From Thermoplasmata archaeon (GTDB lineage: Archaea; Thermoplasmatota; Thermoplasmata; Halarchaeoplasmatales; Halarchaeoplasmataceae), in contig JAFDTP010000016.1 of NCBI GenBank assembly GCA_019594195.1, forward strand, positions 1 to 27,097: 27,097 nt of DNA, given 5' to 3'. The notes below the pieces were generated by a model. It was not told where the DNA came from. It was given only the letters and a program-made list of their open reading frames with translations, and did no database searches. The translations under genes were made by a program, and so were the position numbers. Positions 6,329-14,676 of this stretch are shown in pieces (the first letter of the stretch is position 1; every line of letters begins with the position of its first letter).

Positions 6329-9300
6329 ATGCCGATAAAAGTTCTCCTAGTCGACGACGAAAGATCATTATTGGATCAGGCTAAATCATTCGTAGATAAA
6401 CTCAACGAAGATATAGTCATCAGAACTGCCGTCTCAGCGGACACAGCTCTTGACATGGTAGATGAGGCCGATATAGATGTCATGGTCTCTGATTACCAGA
6501 TGCCCGGTAAAGATGGATTGGAATTGTTAAAGGAGATCAGAGATAGAAGAGATCTAGATATCCCCTTCATAGTTTTCACGGGCAAGGGCAGAGAAGAAGT
6601 AGCTATGAAAGCTTTGAATCTAGGAGCGGATCGTTACGTAAGAAAGGGTGGAGATGCAAAAACTCAGTATAAAGTGCTAGTAGATGCGATACTTCAAGAA
6701 CATGAGCATCATAGATCAAAGAAAAACCTGGAGAGATCCAAGAAAGAACTCAAAAAAAGCAAAAAAAAGTACGAGAAGAGGTTCAACAAGGCACCTCTAG
6801 GCATATTCCACTATGATGAGGACGGTATTATAAAGAAATGCAACGACGAGTTCGTAGAGATAATAGGGTCCTCTAGAGAAGATCTGATCGGCTTCGACAT
6901 GTTGAATGGATTGAAAAATGAGAGTTTGAAGGAGGAAGTGGGTTCTTCTTTAAAGAGGGGTAAAGGACTGTATGAAGGTGAATACACGTCGGTGACCGGT
7001 GATAAAACCACTTTTGTTAAGGTTTTTTTGAAGGGTATAAAAGATGAACAGGGAGAGATAAACTCTGGTATCGGTTTAGTGGAAGATATCACTGAAAAGA
7101 AAAAGATGGAAAACGAATTGAAGGAGAGAGAGGAGAAGTATAGGGCTTTAATAGAGTCTGCCTTCGCGGGCATAGGCATAACCGATTTCGATGAAACTCT
7201 CAAATTCGTCAATTCTAAATTCGCCGAGATGCTGGGTTATGAAAAGGAAGAGCTTGTCGGTAAAAACCTTAAGGATCTAGCTCCTGAAGAGGTACAGATC
7301 AGGTTCGAAGAGGAAACTGAGAAGAGGAAAGAGGGAAAGACCGGTAGATACGGATCGAAATTGAAGAAAAAGAACGGTGATATCATAGAAGTGATGGTCT
7401 ATGCATCACCATTTAAAGATGCTGAAGGTGAGTTCGTCGGGACCATGGGGATAGTTACCGATATCACAGATAGGAAAAAATATGAGAGAGAATTGAAAAG
7501 GAAAGAGACCTACCTCGATCACATACCAGCGTTCATCACTGTTTTAGATGAAGATGGCGATATAAAATATCATAGTTATCCAGCCGATGAGATCAACGGA
7601 CTCGACTCTAGCAAGATAATTGGGACCGATTCTCTTCAATATGTCCATCCCGACGACAGGGAGAATATACACGATATATTTTCGCAGGTCCTTGAAGATC
7701 CAGGGGAAGAGTACAGTACCGAACTGAGGGCAGAATCTGAAGACGGTTGGATCTGGTTAGAGATCGATGCGATCAATTTTCTACACGATCCTGAAATAGA
7801 CGGGATAATAATAACCGCTCAAGACATAAGTGATAGGAAAAAGATAGAAGAAGAACTGAAAAAGAGTGAAAAGAGATTTAGGACGATAATAGAAAAATCT
7901 GCAGATGCTGTATTTTTATTGGACCGAGAGGGTGATTATACATACGCCAATCAAGCCGCTTCTGAATTGTTAGGCTACACTCAAGAGGAACTAACCGATC
8001 TGAGCATCGGGGACCTCTCAAGAGAGAAGGATCTCGAGGACCATCTAGAAAAATTCGAAAGAGTTCTTGATGAGGAAAAAATTTCTTCCGAAATAAGACT
8101 GGTAAAAAAAGACGGTTCTACTATAACTGTAGCTCTTGATTCGGTCCTATTACCGAACGGACTATTATATGGGAGTTGTAGAGATATAAGCGAAAGGAAG
8201 GAGCTTGAAAAACGGATACAGGAGAATAAAGAAAAGCTGGAAAAATTGAACGAGATAAGCGCTGAATTCCAGACCTACGAGTCTGAAGAAGACCTGTTCT
8301 CCTTTGCTATAGAGGCTGCTGAAGAAATACTCGATTTCGACATATGCGCTATAAACGCCCCGGAAGGTGAGTACATGAAGGCGGTAGAGATGTCCTCAAA
8401 TTTCCCTGAGGACGCCTCCTCTATAGAAAGTCCTCTACCTATAGATGACAGTTTGGCGGGAAGAACTTACCTTGAAAAAAGGCCTTTCCTTATAGAACAT
8501 AAAGAGGAAAATGAAGATATCAATCCTACGAAAGATGATTTCGAATCCGGCATCAGCGTGCCGATCGGTAAATTCGGTGTCTTCCAGGCAGTTTCCAGTG
8601 AACCGTCACATTTCGATGAGGAAGACCTCAAGATGGCGGAACTACTCGCGAGAAACGTATCCGAGGCCCTCAAAAGGGTCAGAGCAAAGGAAAGGGAGGA
8701 CTTCTTACACTCTTTATTACGTCACGATCTCGGTAATATGATCCAAGTCATACAGGGTTACCTACAACTTCTAGGCGAAGAAGAAAAAGACGAGGCTTTA
8801 TATGATATGATCACAGAGGCAGAAAAAGCGACCAAAAATGCGCAGAACCTGATAGGGAAGGTCAGGACATTGAGAGATATCATGGTCGAAGATGAGATGG
8901 AGGCTGTAAACGTTTGCAAGATAACAGAGTCGGTGGTCTCTAAATTCAAGAGTAGGGCTGAAAAAAAAGATATCGAGTTAAGATGGGAAGGAGAAGAGAT
9001 GGAAGTTATGGGAGGTCGACTTTTAAAAGAGATGTTCTCCAATATCATAGAGAACGCTATAAAACACGCTGAATGTGATGAGATCGTGGTTTCGTGCAAG
9101 GATAAAGGAAGATACGGCGTCATAAACTTCGAAGACGACGGTAGAGGTATACCTGATGAAGAGAAAGAACAGATCTTTGAAAGAGGGTACAAAAAAGGAG
9201 ATGATGCGGGTTCTGGATTGGGGCTTTACATAGTGAATGAGATAGCAAAAAGCTACGGCGGAAGCGTTGAGGTAAAAGATTCAGAATTGGGTGGAACGGA

Positions 9301-9340
9301 TTTCCAGATCGAATTGAACAGTGCAAGAGTTCAAAGATAG
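6329..9340 (+). CDS. Hybrid sensor kinase: receiver-PAS4-GAF-histidine kinase
   Basis: A 1003-aa soluble kinase. The receiver (1-125) has VLLVDDE and phospho-acceptor Asp in VSDYQMPG. Four PAS domains follow (about 148-255, 269-385, 392-505, 514-625), each closed by the usual DI(T/S)-(E/D)-(R/K)K signature. A single GAF domain (641-785) resembles those of the neighbouring kinase. The H-box is SLLRHDLGNMIQVIQGYLQL with His799, and the ATPase domain has N-box NIIENAIKH, G1 DDGRGIPD and G2 GSGLGLYI. The last 100 residues are close to those of the previous kinase (SYGGSVEVKDSELGG in both), so the two catalytic ends are probably a local duplication with different sensor modules inserted. Signals sensed are unknown; PAS domains often bind haem, flavin or small ligands, but no diagnostic residue stands out. 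Confidence 0.9.
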   Translation: MPIKVLLVDDERSLLDQAKSFVDKLNEDIVIRTAVSADTALDMVDEADIDVMVSDYQMPGKDGLELLKEIRDRRDLDIPFIVFTGKGREEVAMKALNLGADRYVRKGGDAKTQYKVLVDAILQEHEHHRSKKNLERSKKELKKSKKKYEKRFNKAPLGIFHYDEDGIIKKCNDEFVEIIGSSREDLIGFDMLNGLKNESLKEEVGSSLKRGKGLYEGEYTSVTGDKTTFVKVFLKGIKDEQGEINSGIGLVEDITEKKKMENELKEREEKYRALIESAFAGIGITDFDETLKFVNSKFAEMLGYEKEELVGKNLKDLAPEEVQIRFEEETEKRKEGKTGRYGSKLKKKNGDIIEVMVYASPFKDAEGEFVGTMGIVTDITDRKKYERELKRKETYLDHIPAFITVLDEDGDIKYHSYPADEINGLDSSKIIGTDSLQYVHPDDRENIHDIFSQVLEDPGEEYSTELRAESEDGWIWLEIDAINFLHDPEIDGIIITAQDISDRKKIEEELKKSEKRFRTIIEKSADAVFLLDREGDYTYANQAASELLGYTQEELTDLSIGDLSREKDLEDHLEKFERVLDEEKISSEIRLVKKDGSTITVALDSVLLPNGLLYGSCRDISERKELEKRIQENKEKLEKLNEISAEFQTYESEEDLFSFAIEAAEEILDFDICAINAPEGEYMKAVEMSSNFPEDASSIESPLPIDDSLAGRTYLEKRPFLIEHKEENEDINPTKDDFESGISVPIGKFGVFQAVSSEPSHFDEEDLKMAELLARNVSEALKRVRAKEREDFLHSLLRHDLGNMIQVIQGYLQLLGEEEKDEALYDMITEAEKATKNAQNLIGKVRTLRDIMVEDEMEAVNVCKITESVVSKFKSRAEKKDIELRWEGEEMEVMGGRLLKEMFSNIIENAIKHAECDEIVVSCKDKGRYGVINFEDDGRGIPDEEKEQIFERGYKKGDDAGSGLGLYIVNEIAKSYGGSVEVKDSELGGTDFQIELNSARVQR

Positions 9341-9352
9341 GAAGGTAAATTT

Positions 9353-9359
9353 TTTTATA
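9353..9359 (+). promoter_or_regulatory. TATA-like element of the receiver-GAF-PAS gene
   Basis: TTTTATA within a run of T, 39 bases before ATG 9399. A GGAGG at 9384-9388 and GGTG at 9393-9396 precede the start. The ATG at 9381 is out of frame. Confidence 0.35.
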
Positions 9360-9398
9360 GCCTTACAGAGAATGATCTTTTATGGAGGAAAGGTGTAG

Positions 9399-10634
9399 AT
9401 GTCGATAAGAGTTTTGATCGTTGATGACGAGGAAGACCTGCTCGACCAGGCCAAAACATTCATGGAAAAGATCGACCAGGATATCGATGTCATAACGGCG
9501 TTATCCGCTCGAGACGCTTTCGATATCCTCGATGAAAAGGAAGTCGACGTCATAGTTTCGGATTACAAGATGCCGGATATAAACGGGATCGAGTTTTTGA
9601 AAAGGATCAGGGAAAACGATGACATCCCTTTCATCATACTTACCGGTATGAGCGAGGAAGATGTTGTCATGGATGCTTTAAATCATGGAGCTGATGGATA
9701 TCTGAAAAAGGTAGGAAAAACCGAAACGATGTATGATCTTCTCACCAACGCCATCCATCGGGAATATGATAGGTGGAAGACTGAAAAGGAATTACATAAG
9801 AACAGAAGGAAAGTCGAAGAACTACATTGGGTCGCATCTAAACTGATATCATGTGAAGAGGAAGACAAGGCTTACTCTTTCGCTATGGATGCCGCTGAAA
9901 AAATATTGAATTTTGATTACTGCGGTATAAGTGAAGTCGTAGATGGTTTCTTTAAAAGGAGAGCGATCACGTCAAACCTAGATCCCGACGACCTCGCCGA
10001 GAGACGGGTCGAAGATGGCGGTATAGATAGGGAGACTTGGGTGAAGAAAAAGAATTTTTTGATCGATGATCTCAAGGAAGTGGATAAAGCCAATCCCGTA
10101 GTACGGGGGGACGAATTCCGTTCGATCATAAGCGTTCCTGTAAACGATATAGGTGTGTTCCAGGCCATCTCTAAAGAACCTTCATACTTCGATGAAGGCG
10201 ATCTTCAGATGGTCGAGATACTCATATCTCATCTTTCGAACTCTATAAAAAGGATCAGGGCGAAGAAGGAATTGACCAAAAAAGAGCAACTTTACCGGAA
10301 CATCTTCGAAACCTCGGGTAGCGCTATGGCTTTGATAGATGACGATATGGAGATAACGCACTCTAACGACGAGTTTACTAGACTTTTCGGATACTACGAT
10401 ACAGGTTTGGAAAATAAGAACTTTCTTGATCTCGTCGTTGCTCAGGACGAAAAGAGGGTCAAAGATTACTGCCAAACGCTAAAAAACGAAACCGACGGTT
10501 TTCCAGTCCAGTTCGACATGCAGATTAACACTCAAAATGGCGAGATAAAACACGTGTTCGTCACGCTCGGACATGCCGATGAAGTGGATAGGTTCGTTTT
10601 CTCACTGTTGGAGGTAAAGGCTCAAAGCACGTGA
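9399..10634 (+). CDS. Receiver-GAF-PAS protein without kinase or DNA-binding output
   Basis: A 411-aa protein with a receiver (1-120: VLIVDDE, phospho-acceptor Asp in VSDYKMPD, Lys in YLKKVG), a GAF domain (about 140-290) very similar to the GAF domains of the two upstream kinases, and a C-terminal PAS domain (about 300-405: FETSGSAMALIDDDMEITHS). The protein stops there. No H-box, ATPase, GGDEF or HTH motif follows, and the downstream bases begin the promoter of the next gene, so there is no sign of a broken kinase remnant. It may be a phosphate sink or connector that binds the kinases through GAF/PAS pairing, or a kinase paralogue that lost its catalytic end. It closes the signalling island. 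Confidence 0.85.
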   Translation: MSIRVLIVDDEEDLLDQAKTFMEKIDQDIDVITALSARDAFDILDEKEVDVIVSDYKMPDINGIEFLKRIRENDDIPFIILTGMSEEDVVMDALNHGADGYLKKVGKTETMYDLLTNAIHREYDRWKTEKELHKNRRKVEELHWVASKLISCEEEDKAYSFAMDAAEKILNFDYCGISEVVDGFFKRRAITSNLDPDDLAERRVEDGGIDRETWVKKKNFLIDDLKEVDKANPVVRGDEFRSIISVPVNDIGVFQAISKEPSYFDEGDLQMVEILISHLSNSIKRIRAKKELTKKEQLYRNIFETSGSAMALIDDDMEITHSNDEFTRLFGYYDTGLENKNFLDLVVAQDEKRVKDYCQTLKNETDGFPVQFDMQINTQNGEIKHVFVTLGHADEVDRFVFSLLEVKAQST

Positions 10635-10648
10635 TCTTCACCGGCAAA

Positions 10649-10660
10649 ACATATACTAAT
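10649..10660 (+). promoter_or_regulatory. TATA box of the nucleotidyltransferase gene
   Basis: ACATATACTAAT lies 22-33 bases before ATG 10682, indicating a leaderless transcript and supporting that start over the longer frame from 10631. Confidence 0.45.
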
Positions 10661-10681
10661 AACTACCACATATTCCGGACC

Positions 10682-11641
10682 ATGAACTCGATAATACTCG
10701 CGGGAGGTTACGCTACCAGGCTTTGGCCGATCACAAAACACAGAGCTAAACCACTTCTGCCTCTAGGTGGAAAAGCTATCCTGAGCTATATTTTAAATGA
10801 ACTTGAAGAGATCGATGAGATGGAAAATATTTACATAACCACGAACGAGAGGTTCGAGCGTTCTTTCAAAAAATACCTGGAGGGAAGGGACAGCGAACTT
10901 TATGATCTTATCATAGAGGAACAGACCGCTGAAGATGAAAAACTCGGAGCTATAGGAGGGATAATGAACGCTCTCGATCAGACGGAAACCGACGATAGAC
11001 TCGTGATAGGCGGAGACAATCACTATTCTTTTGACATAATCGATTTTCTCGACTTCGCTAAAAGAAAAGACGGTATAGTCAACGCTTGTTACGAAGTTGA
11101 AAGTATAGAGGAAGCGAAGAACTACGGCATCTTGGATTTCGACGAAAACCATAAGATACAGGATTTCCAGGAGAAACCGGAAGAACCTAAGAGCAGGATG
11201 GCCTCCACTGCATTCTACTACTTCCCTGAAGATATCGAACAGATATTCGACGATTATGTTGAATACTGGGAAGGACGTATCCCGAGGTCCCGGTATCTGG
11301 ACGAACCGGGTAGATTCCTGGCCTGGACTTCCAAGAGATACGACTGTTATGCCTATCCTTTCACCGGGACCTGGGCCGACGTCGGAACGAGACAGGGATA
11401 TCTTAGAGCGGAAGATGAGATAAGAGACGGTAACATCATCAGAGGGGAAGTGTCAGATTCCGGGATAGGCGAAAACGTTACTATACTCGAAAACACGAAG
11501 ATAGAGAACTCAGAGATCGATAACTCGATCATATTCGAGGGGGTTACGATAAAAGATTCCAGCATCAAAGATTCGATAGTGGGAGAAGATACGAAGATAC
11601 AGGATCTGGACCTGCGGGAAGGACTGGTTAAAAATATATGA
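10682..11641 (+). CDS. Sugar-1-phosphate nucleotidyltransferase
   Basis: A 319-aa enzyme that would couple a sugar 1-phosphate to an NTP to give an activated NDP-sugar for glycan or S-layer/lipid glycosylation. The N-terminus carries the family signature LAGGYATRLWPITKHRAKPL with the G-x-x-T-R nucleotide loop and the catalytic-region Lys. GGDNHY (about residue 101) is the Asp that binds the metal and sugar, and FQEKPEEP and TWADVGT are further nucleotidyltransferase motifs. The C-terminal 60 residues are hexapeptide-like beta-helix repeats (IGENVTILENTKIENSEIDN). Substrate (glucose, mannose, GlcNAc; dTTP, UTP, GTP) cannot be told. The longer frame from 10631 overlaps the previous gene and its promoter, so ATG 10682 is used. 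It converges with the methyltransferase gene with only 5 bases between the stops. Confidence 0.88.
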   Translation: MNSIILAGGYATRLWPITKHRAKPLLPLGGKAILSYILNELEEIDEMENIYITTNERFERSFKKYLEGRDSELYDLIIEEQTAEDEKLGAIGGIMNALDQTETDDRLVIGGDNHYSFDIIDFLDFAKRKDGIVNACYEVESIEEAKNYGILDFDENHKIQDFQEKPEEPKSRMASTAFYYFPEDIEQIFDDYVEYWEGRIPRSRYLDEPGRFLAWTSKRYDCYAYPFTGTWADVGTRQGYLRAEDEIRDGNIIRGEVSDSGIGENVTILENTKIENSEIDNSIIFEGVTIKDSSIKDSIVGEDTKIQDLDLREGLVKNI

Positions 11642-11646
11642 ATCTT

Positions 11647-12435
11647 TCAGCTGTTCACCGCTAGGACCATATATCCGGATTCCGTAGTGACGAGTCCTTC
11701 AGTGTTCTTCTGCAACTCTTTGAAGAACATCTCCACCGCGTCTTTTCTCTTATCGTCGGATAGAGCTCTGAAATAAGTTCTGTTACTCTTGGCGTCGACC
11801 CTTTTGAGACAGGATCCCATATCGATCTTTTCCTGAAAACAGAACTCGTTGAACATCTGGATTTCAAAATCTTCGTCTTTAAGATATTTCTTTATGTCTT
11901 CCTGACGATATACTTTTCTTCCCACCAATTCTTGCTTCTCAACACCAAAATTCTCCATGACCTCTCGGTAGGCTTCCTGAACCTCTTTGTACCATTCCGA
12001 AGAAGGAGATATCAGCCCGAATTTTCCGCCGACTTTCAACGATCGCTTCACCCAGCGCACGAAAGCAGAGGGATCGGATAACCAGTGGAATAGATACGAG
12101 CTCACACAGACGTCGAAATCGTCCTCATAGTCCAGTTCGAGATAGTTTTCATCTAAGAATTTTACATTATCCAATCTTCTGCTTTCAGCTTTATTGGAAG
12201 CGATATCTATCATGTTTGAAGAAAGATCTATACCCAAAACATCCCCAGAGTCCAGACGATCAGCGAGCATACAAGTGAGTTCACCGGGACCGCACCCTAT
12301 GTCGACGGCTTTTTCATCACCATCTAGATCTAGTGAGCCGATCAGCATCCCGTACTGACATATCTTGCAAGGTATAACGAAATCTTCGTACTCTAGCGCC
12401 GTGCTCTCGTATATCTCTTTAACTCGATCGGCCAA
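11647..12435 (-). CDS. Class I SAM-dependent methyltransferase
   Basis: A 262-aa methyltransferase of the UbiE/BioC-like type. Motif I is VDIGCGPGELT (about 44-54), the acidic residue that holds the SAM ribose is in LGIDLSSNMI, and FDVCVSSYLFHWLSDP is the motif IV region. The C-terminal 100 residues form the substrate cap and are not diagnostic. The start is TTG 12435, supported by GAGGTGGT five bases upstream. The substrate is unknown. The gene stands alone, with its own TATA-like element. Confidence 0.8.
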   Translation of the reverse strand: MADRVKEIYESTALEYEDFVIPCKICQYGMLIGSLDLDGDEKAVDIGCGPGELTCMLADRLDSGDVLGIDLSSNMIDIASNKAESRRLDNVKFLDENYLELDYEDDFDVCVSSYLFHWLSDPSAFVRWVKRSLKVGGKFGLISPSSEWYKEVQEAYREVMENFGVEKQELVGRKVYRQEDIKKYLKDEDFEIQMFNEFCFQEKIDMGSCLKRVDAKSNRTYFRALSDDKRKDAVEMFFKELQKNTEGLVTTESGYMVLAVNS

Positions 12436-12440
12436 ACTGC

Positions 12441-12448
12441 ACCACCTC
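12441..12448 (-). promoter_or_regulatory. Strong ribosome-binding site for a TTG start
   Basis: The minus strand reads GAGGTGGT, 5 bases before TTG 12435. Its strength supports the non-ATG start of the methyltransferase. Confidence 0.5.
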
Positions 12449-12487
12449 TATAACCATCCGCATACTGTCGACCAAAGATATAACAGC

Positions 12488-12500
12488 GTTATATTTAATT
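12488..12500 (-). promoter_or_regulatory. TATA-like element of the methyltransferase
   Basis: The minus strand reads AATTAAATATAAC, about 53-65 bases before TTG 12435. With a leader of about 30 bases it would supply the observed Shine-Dalgarno sequence. Confidence 0.4.
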
Positions 12501-12543
12501 CTTTACACGCGGATATCACTCATACCGATAAAAACAAAGCGTT

Positions 12544-13029
12544 CTAGACCCTTACCCAATCGACCAACTCATCAACGGCCTTTTTGGTCGGAGAATCTCC
12601 TACGTCATCAGGTACGCCGACCGTCATGCAGACAAGCGGTTCGTGATCTTCCGGCACGTCAAGTTCACGTAAGATACCTTCTTTTTTGAAAGCGCCTATC
12701 CAGCAGGTTCCGTAGCCCAATTCTACCGCCTCGAGTGAAAGGTGATCAAGAGCTATACTCAGGTCGACATCAGCCCATTTGGAGTTGTCTACAAGTCCCA
12801 CGATCAGTGCACCCGCGTCGGCCACGAAGTTCTGACCCATGCAAACGGGGACCAGCTCCTCCAACAATCCCGGATCCTGTACAACTATCAATCTCCACGG
12901 CTGAAGATTTTTGGCGGAAGGAGCTATCCTTGCAGCTTCCACCATCTTTTCGATGTCTTCTTTATCGATAGGTTCTCCAGTGTAGGCTCTAACGCTCCTG
13001 CGCTCCTTCATAGCTTCGAATACGTTCAT
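12544..13029 (-). CDS. Nitroreductase-family flavoprotein
   Basis: A 161-aa FMN-dependent oxidoreductase of the nitroreductase superfamily, which uses NAD(P)H to reduce nitroaromatics, quinones or other acceptors. The N-terminus MKERRSVRAYTGEPI holds the Arg-Ser-Val-Arg residues that bind the FMN phosphate. SAKNLQPWRLIVV (about 38-50) is the second FMN segment and LGYGTCWIGAF (about 108-118) the glycine-rich third one. At 161 residues it is at the short end of the family and lacks the extra helices of larger dimeric enzymes. The physiological substrate is unknown. It lies downstream of the terminator of the mevalonate operon and has its own TATA element, so is probably expressed separately. 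Confidence 0.88.
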   Translation of the reverse strand: MNVFEAMKERRSVRAYTGEPIDKEDIEKMVEAARIAPSAKNLQPWRLIVVQDPGLLEELVPVCMGQNFVADAGALIVGLVDNSKWADVDLSIALDHLSLEAVELGYGTCWIGAFKKEGILRELDVPEDHEPLVCMTVGVPDDVGDSPTKKAVDELVDWVRV

Positions 13030-13050
13030 ATCATGAGAGAATAGAGTACG

Positions 13051-13063
13051 AGATTTTAAAATT
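13051..13063 (-). promoter_or_regulatory. TATA box of the nitroreductase gene
   Basis: The minus strand reads AATTTTAAAATCT, 22-34 bases before ATG 13029, consistent with a leaderless transcript. Confidence 0.45.
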
Positions 13064-13068
13064 TACTG

Positions 13069-13077
13069 AAAAAAAAA
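13069..13077 (-). terminator. T-run terminator of the mevalonate operon
   Basis: On the minus strand nine consecutive T follow a CCCTTTC stretch, 18 bases past the stop of the DUF35 gene. T-runs are the intrinsic termination signal of archaeal RNA polymerase. Confidence 0.55.
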
Positions 13078-13094
13078 GAAAGGGATCTGGGTTT

Positions 13095-13511
13095 TCAATC
13101 TCCTTTTTTGCTATCCACTGGCCAGAACTTGTAACCGTAGTATATCATACCTTCAGGGCCTTCTTCGCCCAGCTTTCTCATCGAAGCTTCCACTTTGAGA
13201 CCTTGTTCTACATCTTCGTACTCCACGTCCACGATATGTCCGGTCAATCTTACGCCTTCGTCCATCTCGATTATCGCCATGATGTATGGTGAGAGGTCCT
13301 TAAAATCGGGATGAGGATCCTCTACTTTGGTATATGTAACCACTTCACCGGTACCTTTCAACTCGCATTCGGTCATCTTTTTGAAGCTCTCTCTTCTACA
13401 TTCTGGACAGATCTCCCTGGGCGGAAAATAGATCTCGCCGCAGTTTTCGCACTTGACTCCGATACCTCTATAGCGCTGGCTTATCTCTCTCCAGAACCTC
13501 GGTATTGCCAT
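13095..13511 (-). CDS. DUF35 zinc-ribbon/OB-fold protein of the thiolase-HMG-CoA synthase complex
   Basis: A 138-aa protein. The N-terminal helix (FWREISQRYRG) is typical of the family. A rubredoxin-like zinc ribbon has Cys21/Cys24 and Cys35/Cys38 (CENC, CPEC), and an OB-fold follows (about 48-125: GEVVTYTKVEDPHPDFKDLS). In the structurally known methanogen complex the DUF35 protein bridges acetoacetyl-CoA thiolase and HMG-CoA synthase and lends a shared CoA site, so that the intermediate is channelled. All four zinc ligands are present here. ATG 13511 touches the thiolase stop without a gap, and GGAGGTGGT inside the thiolase 3' end is its ribosome-binding site, so the two are translationally coupled. 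Confidence 0.92.
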   Translation of the reverse strand: MAIPRFWREISQRYRGIGVKCENCGEIYFPPREICPECRRESFKKMTECELKGTGEVVTYTKVEDPHPDFKDLSPYIMAIIEMDEGVRLTGHIVDVEYEDVEQGLKVEASMRKLGEEGPEGMIYYGYKFWPVDSKKGD

Positions 13512-14675
13512 CTACGACCACCTCCTGAATATGTGTACTACAGAGCTCGCTCCTGTACCACCCATGTTATGGGTAAGGCCGTACTCCGCATCTTCGACTT
13601 GTCTCTCTCCCGCATCTCCTCTCAACTGTTGAACAGCTTCGACTGCCTGACTTATACCTACAGCGCCGACAGGTCTTCCTTTAGCCTTCAATCCACCGGA
13701 AGTGTTAATAGATATATCGGAGTTCAACCGGGTCCTTCCGCCTTCGGTCGCTGGACCGCCCTCACCTTTGTCGAAGAAACCGAGGTCTTCTATGGCCAAT
13801 ATCTCAGATATGGTGAAGTTGTCGTGAACTTCCGCGAAGTCGATATCTTCTGCCTTGATACCCGCTCTTTCGTAGGCCGCTCGTGCAGCTCTTTCGGTGC
13901 TTTTCAAAGTACCTATATCTTCTCTCTCGTGGACCGCCATGGTATCTCCTCCTTCACCCGTTGAGACGATCTCGACGGGTTCGCCTTCGAACTCGTCGAC
14001 TCTATCAGCGGGACAAAGAACCAGTGCGGCTCCACCATCGGATAACGGGGCACAGTCGAACATGCCCAGAGGCTCTGAAACGTCCGGAGCCCCCATCACG
14101 AAATCTTTGGTCGTCTCTCGAGGGAACTGTGCGTTGGGATTCTTTGCCGCGTTGGAGTGATTTTTGACGGCGACTTCGGCCAACTGTTCTCTAGTGGTCC
14201 CGTGTTTTTCCATGTGATAGCGTGCGATCATCGCGTAAAGCGACTCGAAAGTTGCTCCGAAGACTGTCTCCCATTCCTGGTCGGCAGTAGAGGAAAGGAT
14301 CTTCTTCGCCTCGTCTTCTCCTACGTCGGTCATCTTTTCCGCTCCACCAACTACGACTATGTCGCTCATCCCGGAAGCTACTGATTTATAACCCTCGGAA
14401 AGGGCCATCCCGCCTGATGCCCCTCCTGATTCGACTCTGGTCGAAGGGATGTGACTCAAGCCGGCGTAATCTGCGATAAGAGGAGCTACATGTTCTTGAT
14501 CGATGAGTTTCCCAGCGGACATATTGCCTATGTACATCTTCTCGACGTCTTCTCCGCTGACACCCGCATCCTGCAGCGCTTTAAGACCGGCTTCTATACC
14601 TAATTCTCTGAGAGATCTGTCCCAGAGTTCTCCTATTTTGGTCTCACCGATACCTATGATCGCAACGTCTCTCAA
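13512..14675 (-). CDS. Acetoacetyl-CoA thiolase homologue with catalytic residues replaced
   Basis: A 387-aa archaeal-type (SCP2-like) thiolase, full length, in the mevalonate operon, where it should condense two acetyl-CoA to acetoacetyl-CoA. The fold markers are present: MYIGNMSAG, VVVGGAEKMTDV, FGATFESLYAMIAR, AEVHDNFTISE with His284, and HNMGGTG at the end. However, the active-site segment reads RVESGGASGG, placing Gly at residue 85 where relatives such as the methanogen enzymes have the nucleophilic Cys (EAACASGG). The C-terminal GHP motif is GRP with Arg334. Both codons are unambiguous (GGG and AGA). The start is TTG 14675, one base past the HMG-CoA synthase stop, with GGAGGT 7 bases upstream. 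It could be a structural or non-canonical subunit of the complex. Family membership is sure; activity is doubtful. Confidence 0.9.
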   Translation of the reverse strand: MRDVAIIGIGETKIGELWDRSLRELGIEAGLKALQDAGVSGEDVEKMYIGNMSAGKLIDQEHVAPLIADYAGLSHIPSTRVESGGASGGMALSEGYKSVASGMSDIVVVGGAEKMTDVGEDEAKKILSSTADQEWETVFGATFESLYAMIARYHMEKHGTTREQLAEVAVKNHSNAAKNPNAQFPRETTKDFVMGAPDVSEPLGMFDCAPLSDGGAALVLCPADRVDEFEGEPVEIVSTGEGGDTMAVHEREDIGTLKSTERAARAAYERAGIKAEDIDFAEVHDNFTISEILAIEDLGFFDKGEGGPATEGGRTRLNSDISINTSGGLKAKGRPVGAVGISQAVEAVQQLRGDAGERQVEDAEYGLTHNMGGTGASSVVHIFRRWS

Positions 14676-14676
14676 A

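Noticed and set aside
13311..13964. 217-aa open frame on the plus strand opposite the DUF35 and thiolase genes
   Set aside because: It lies fully antisense to two well-supported genes, has no recognisable domain and no ribosome-binding site, and its composition follows from the codon pattern of the opposite strand.
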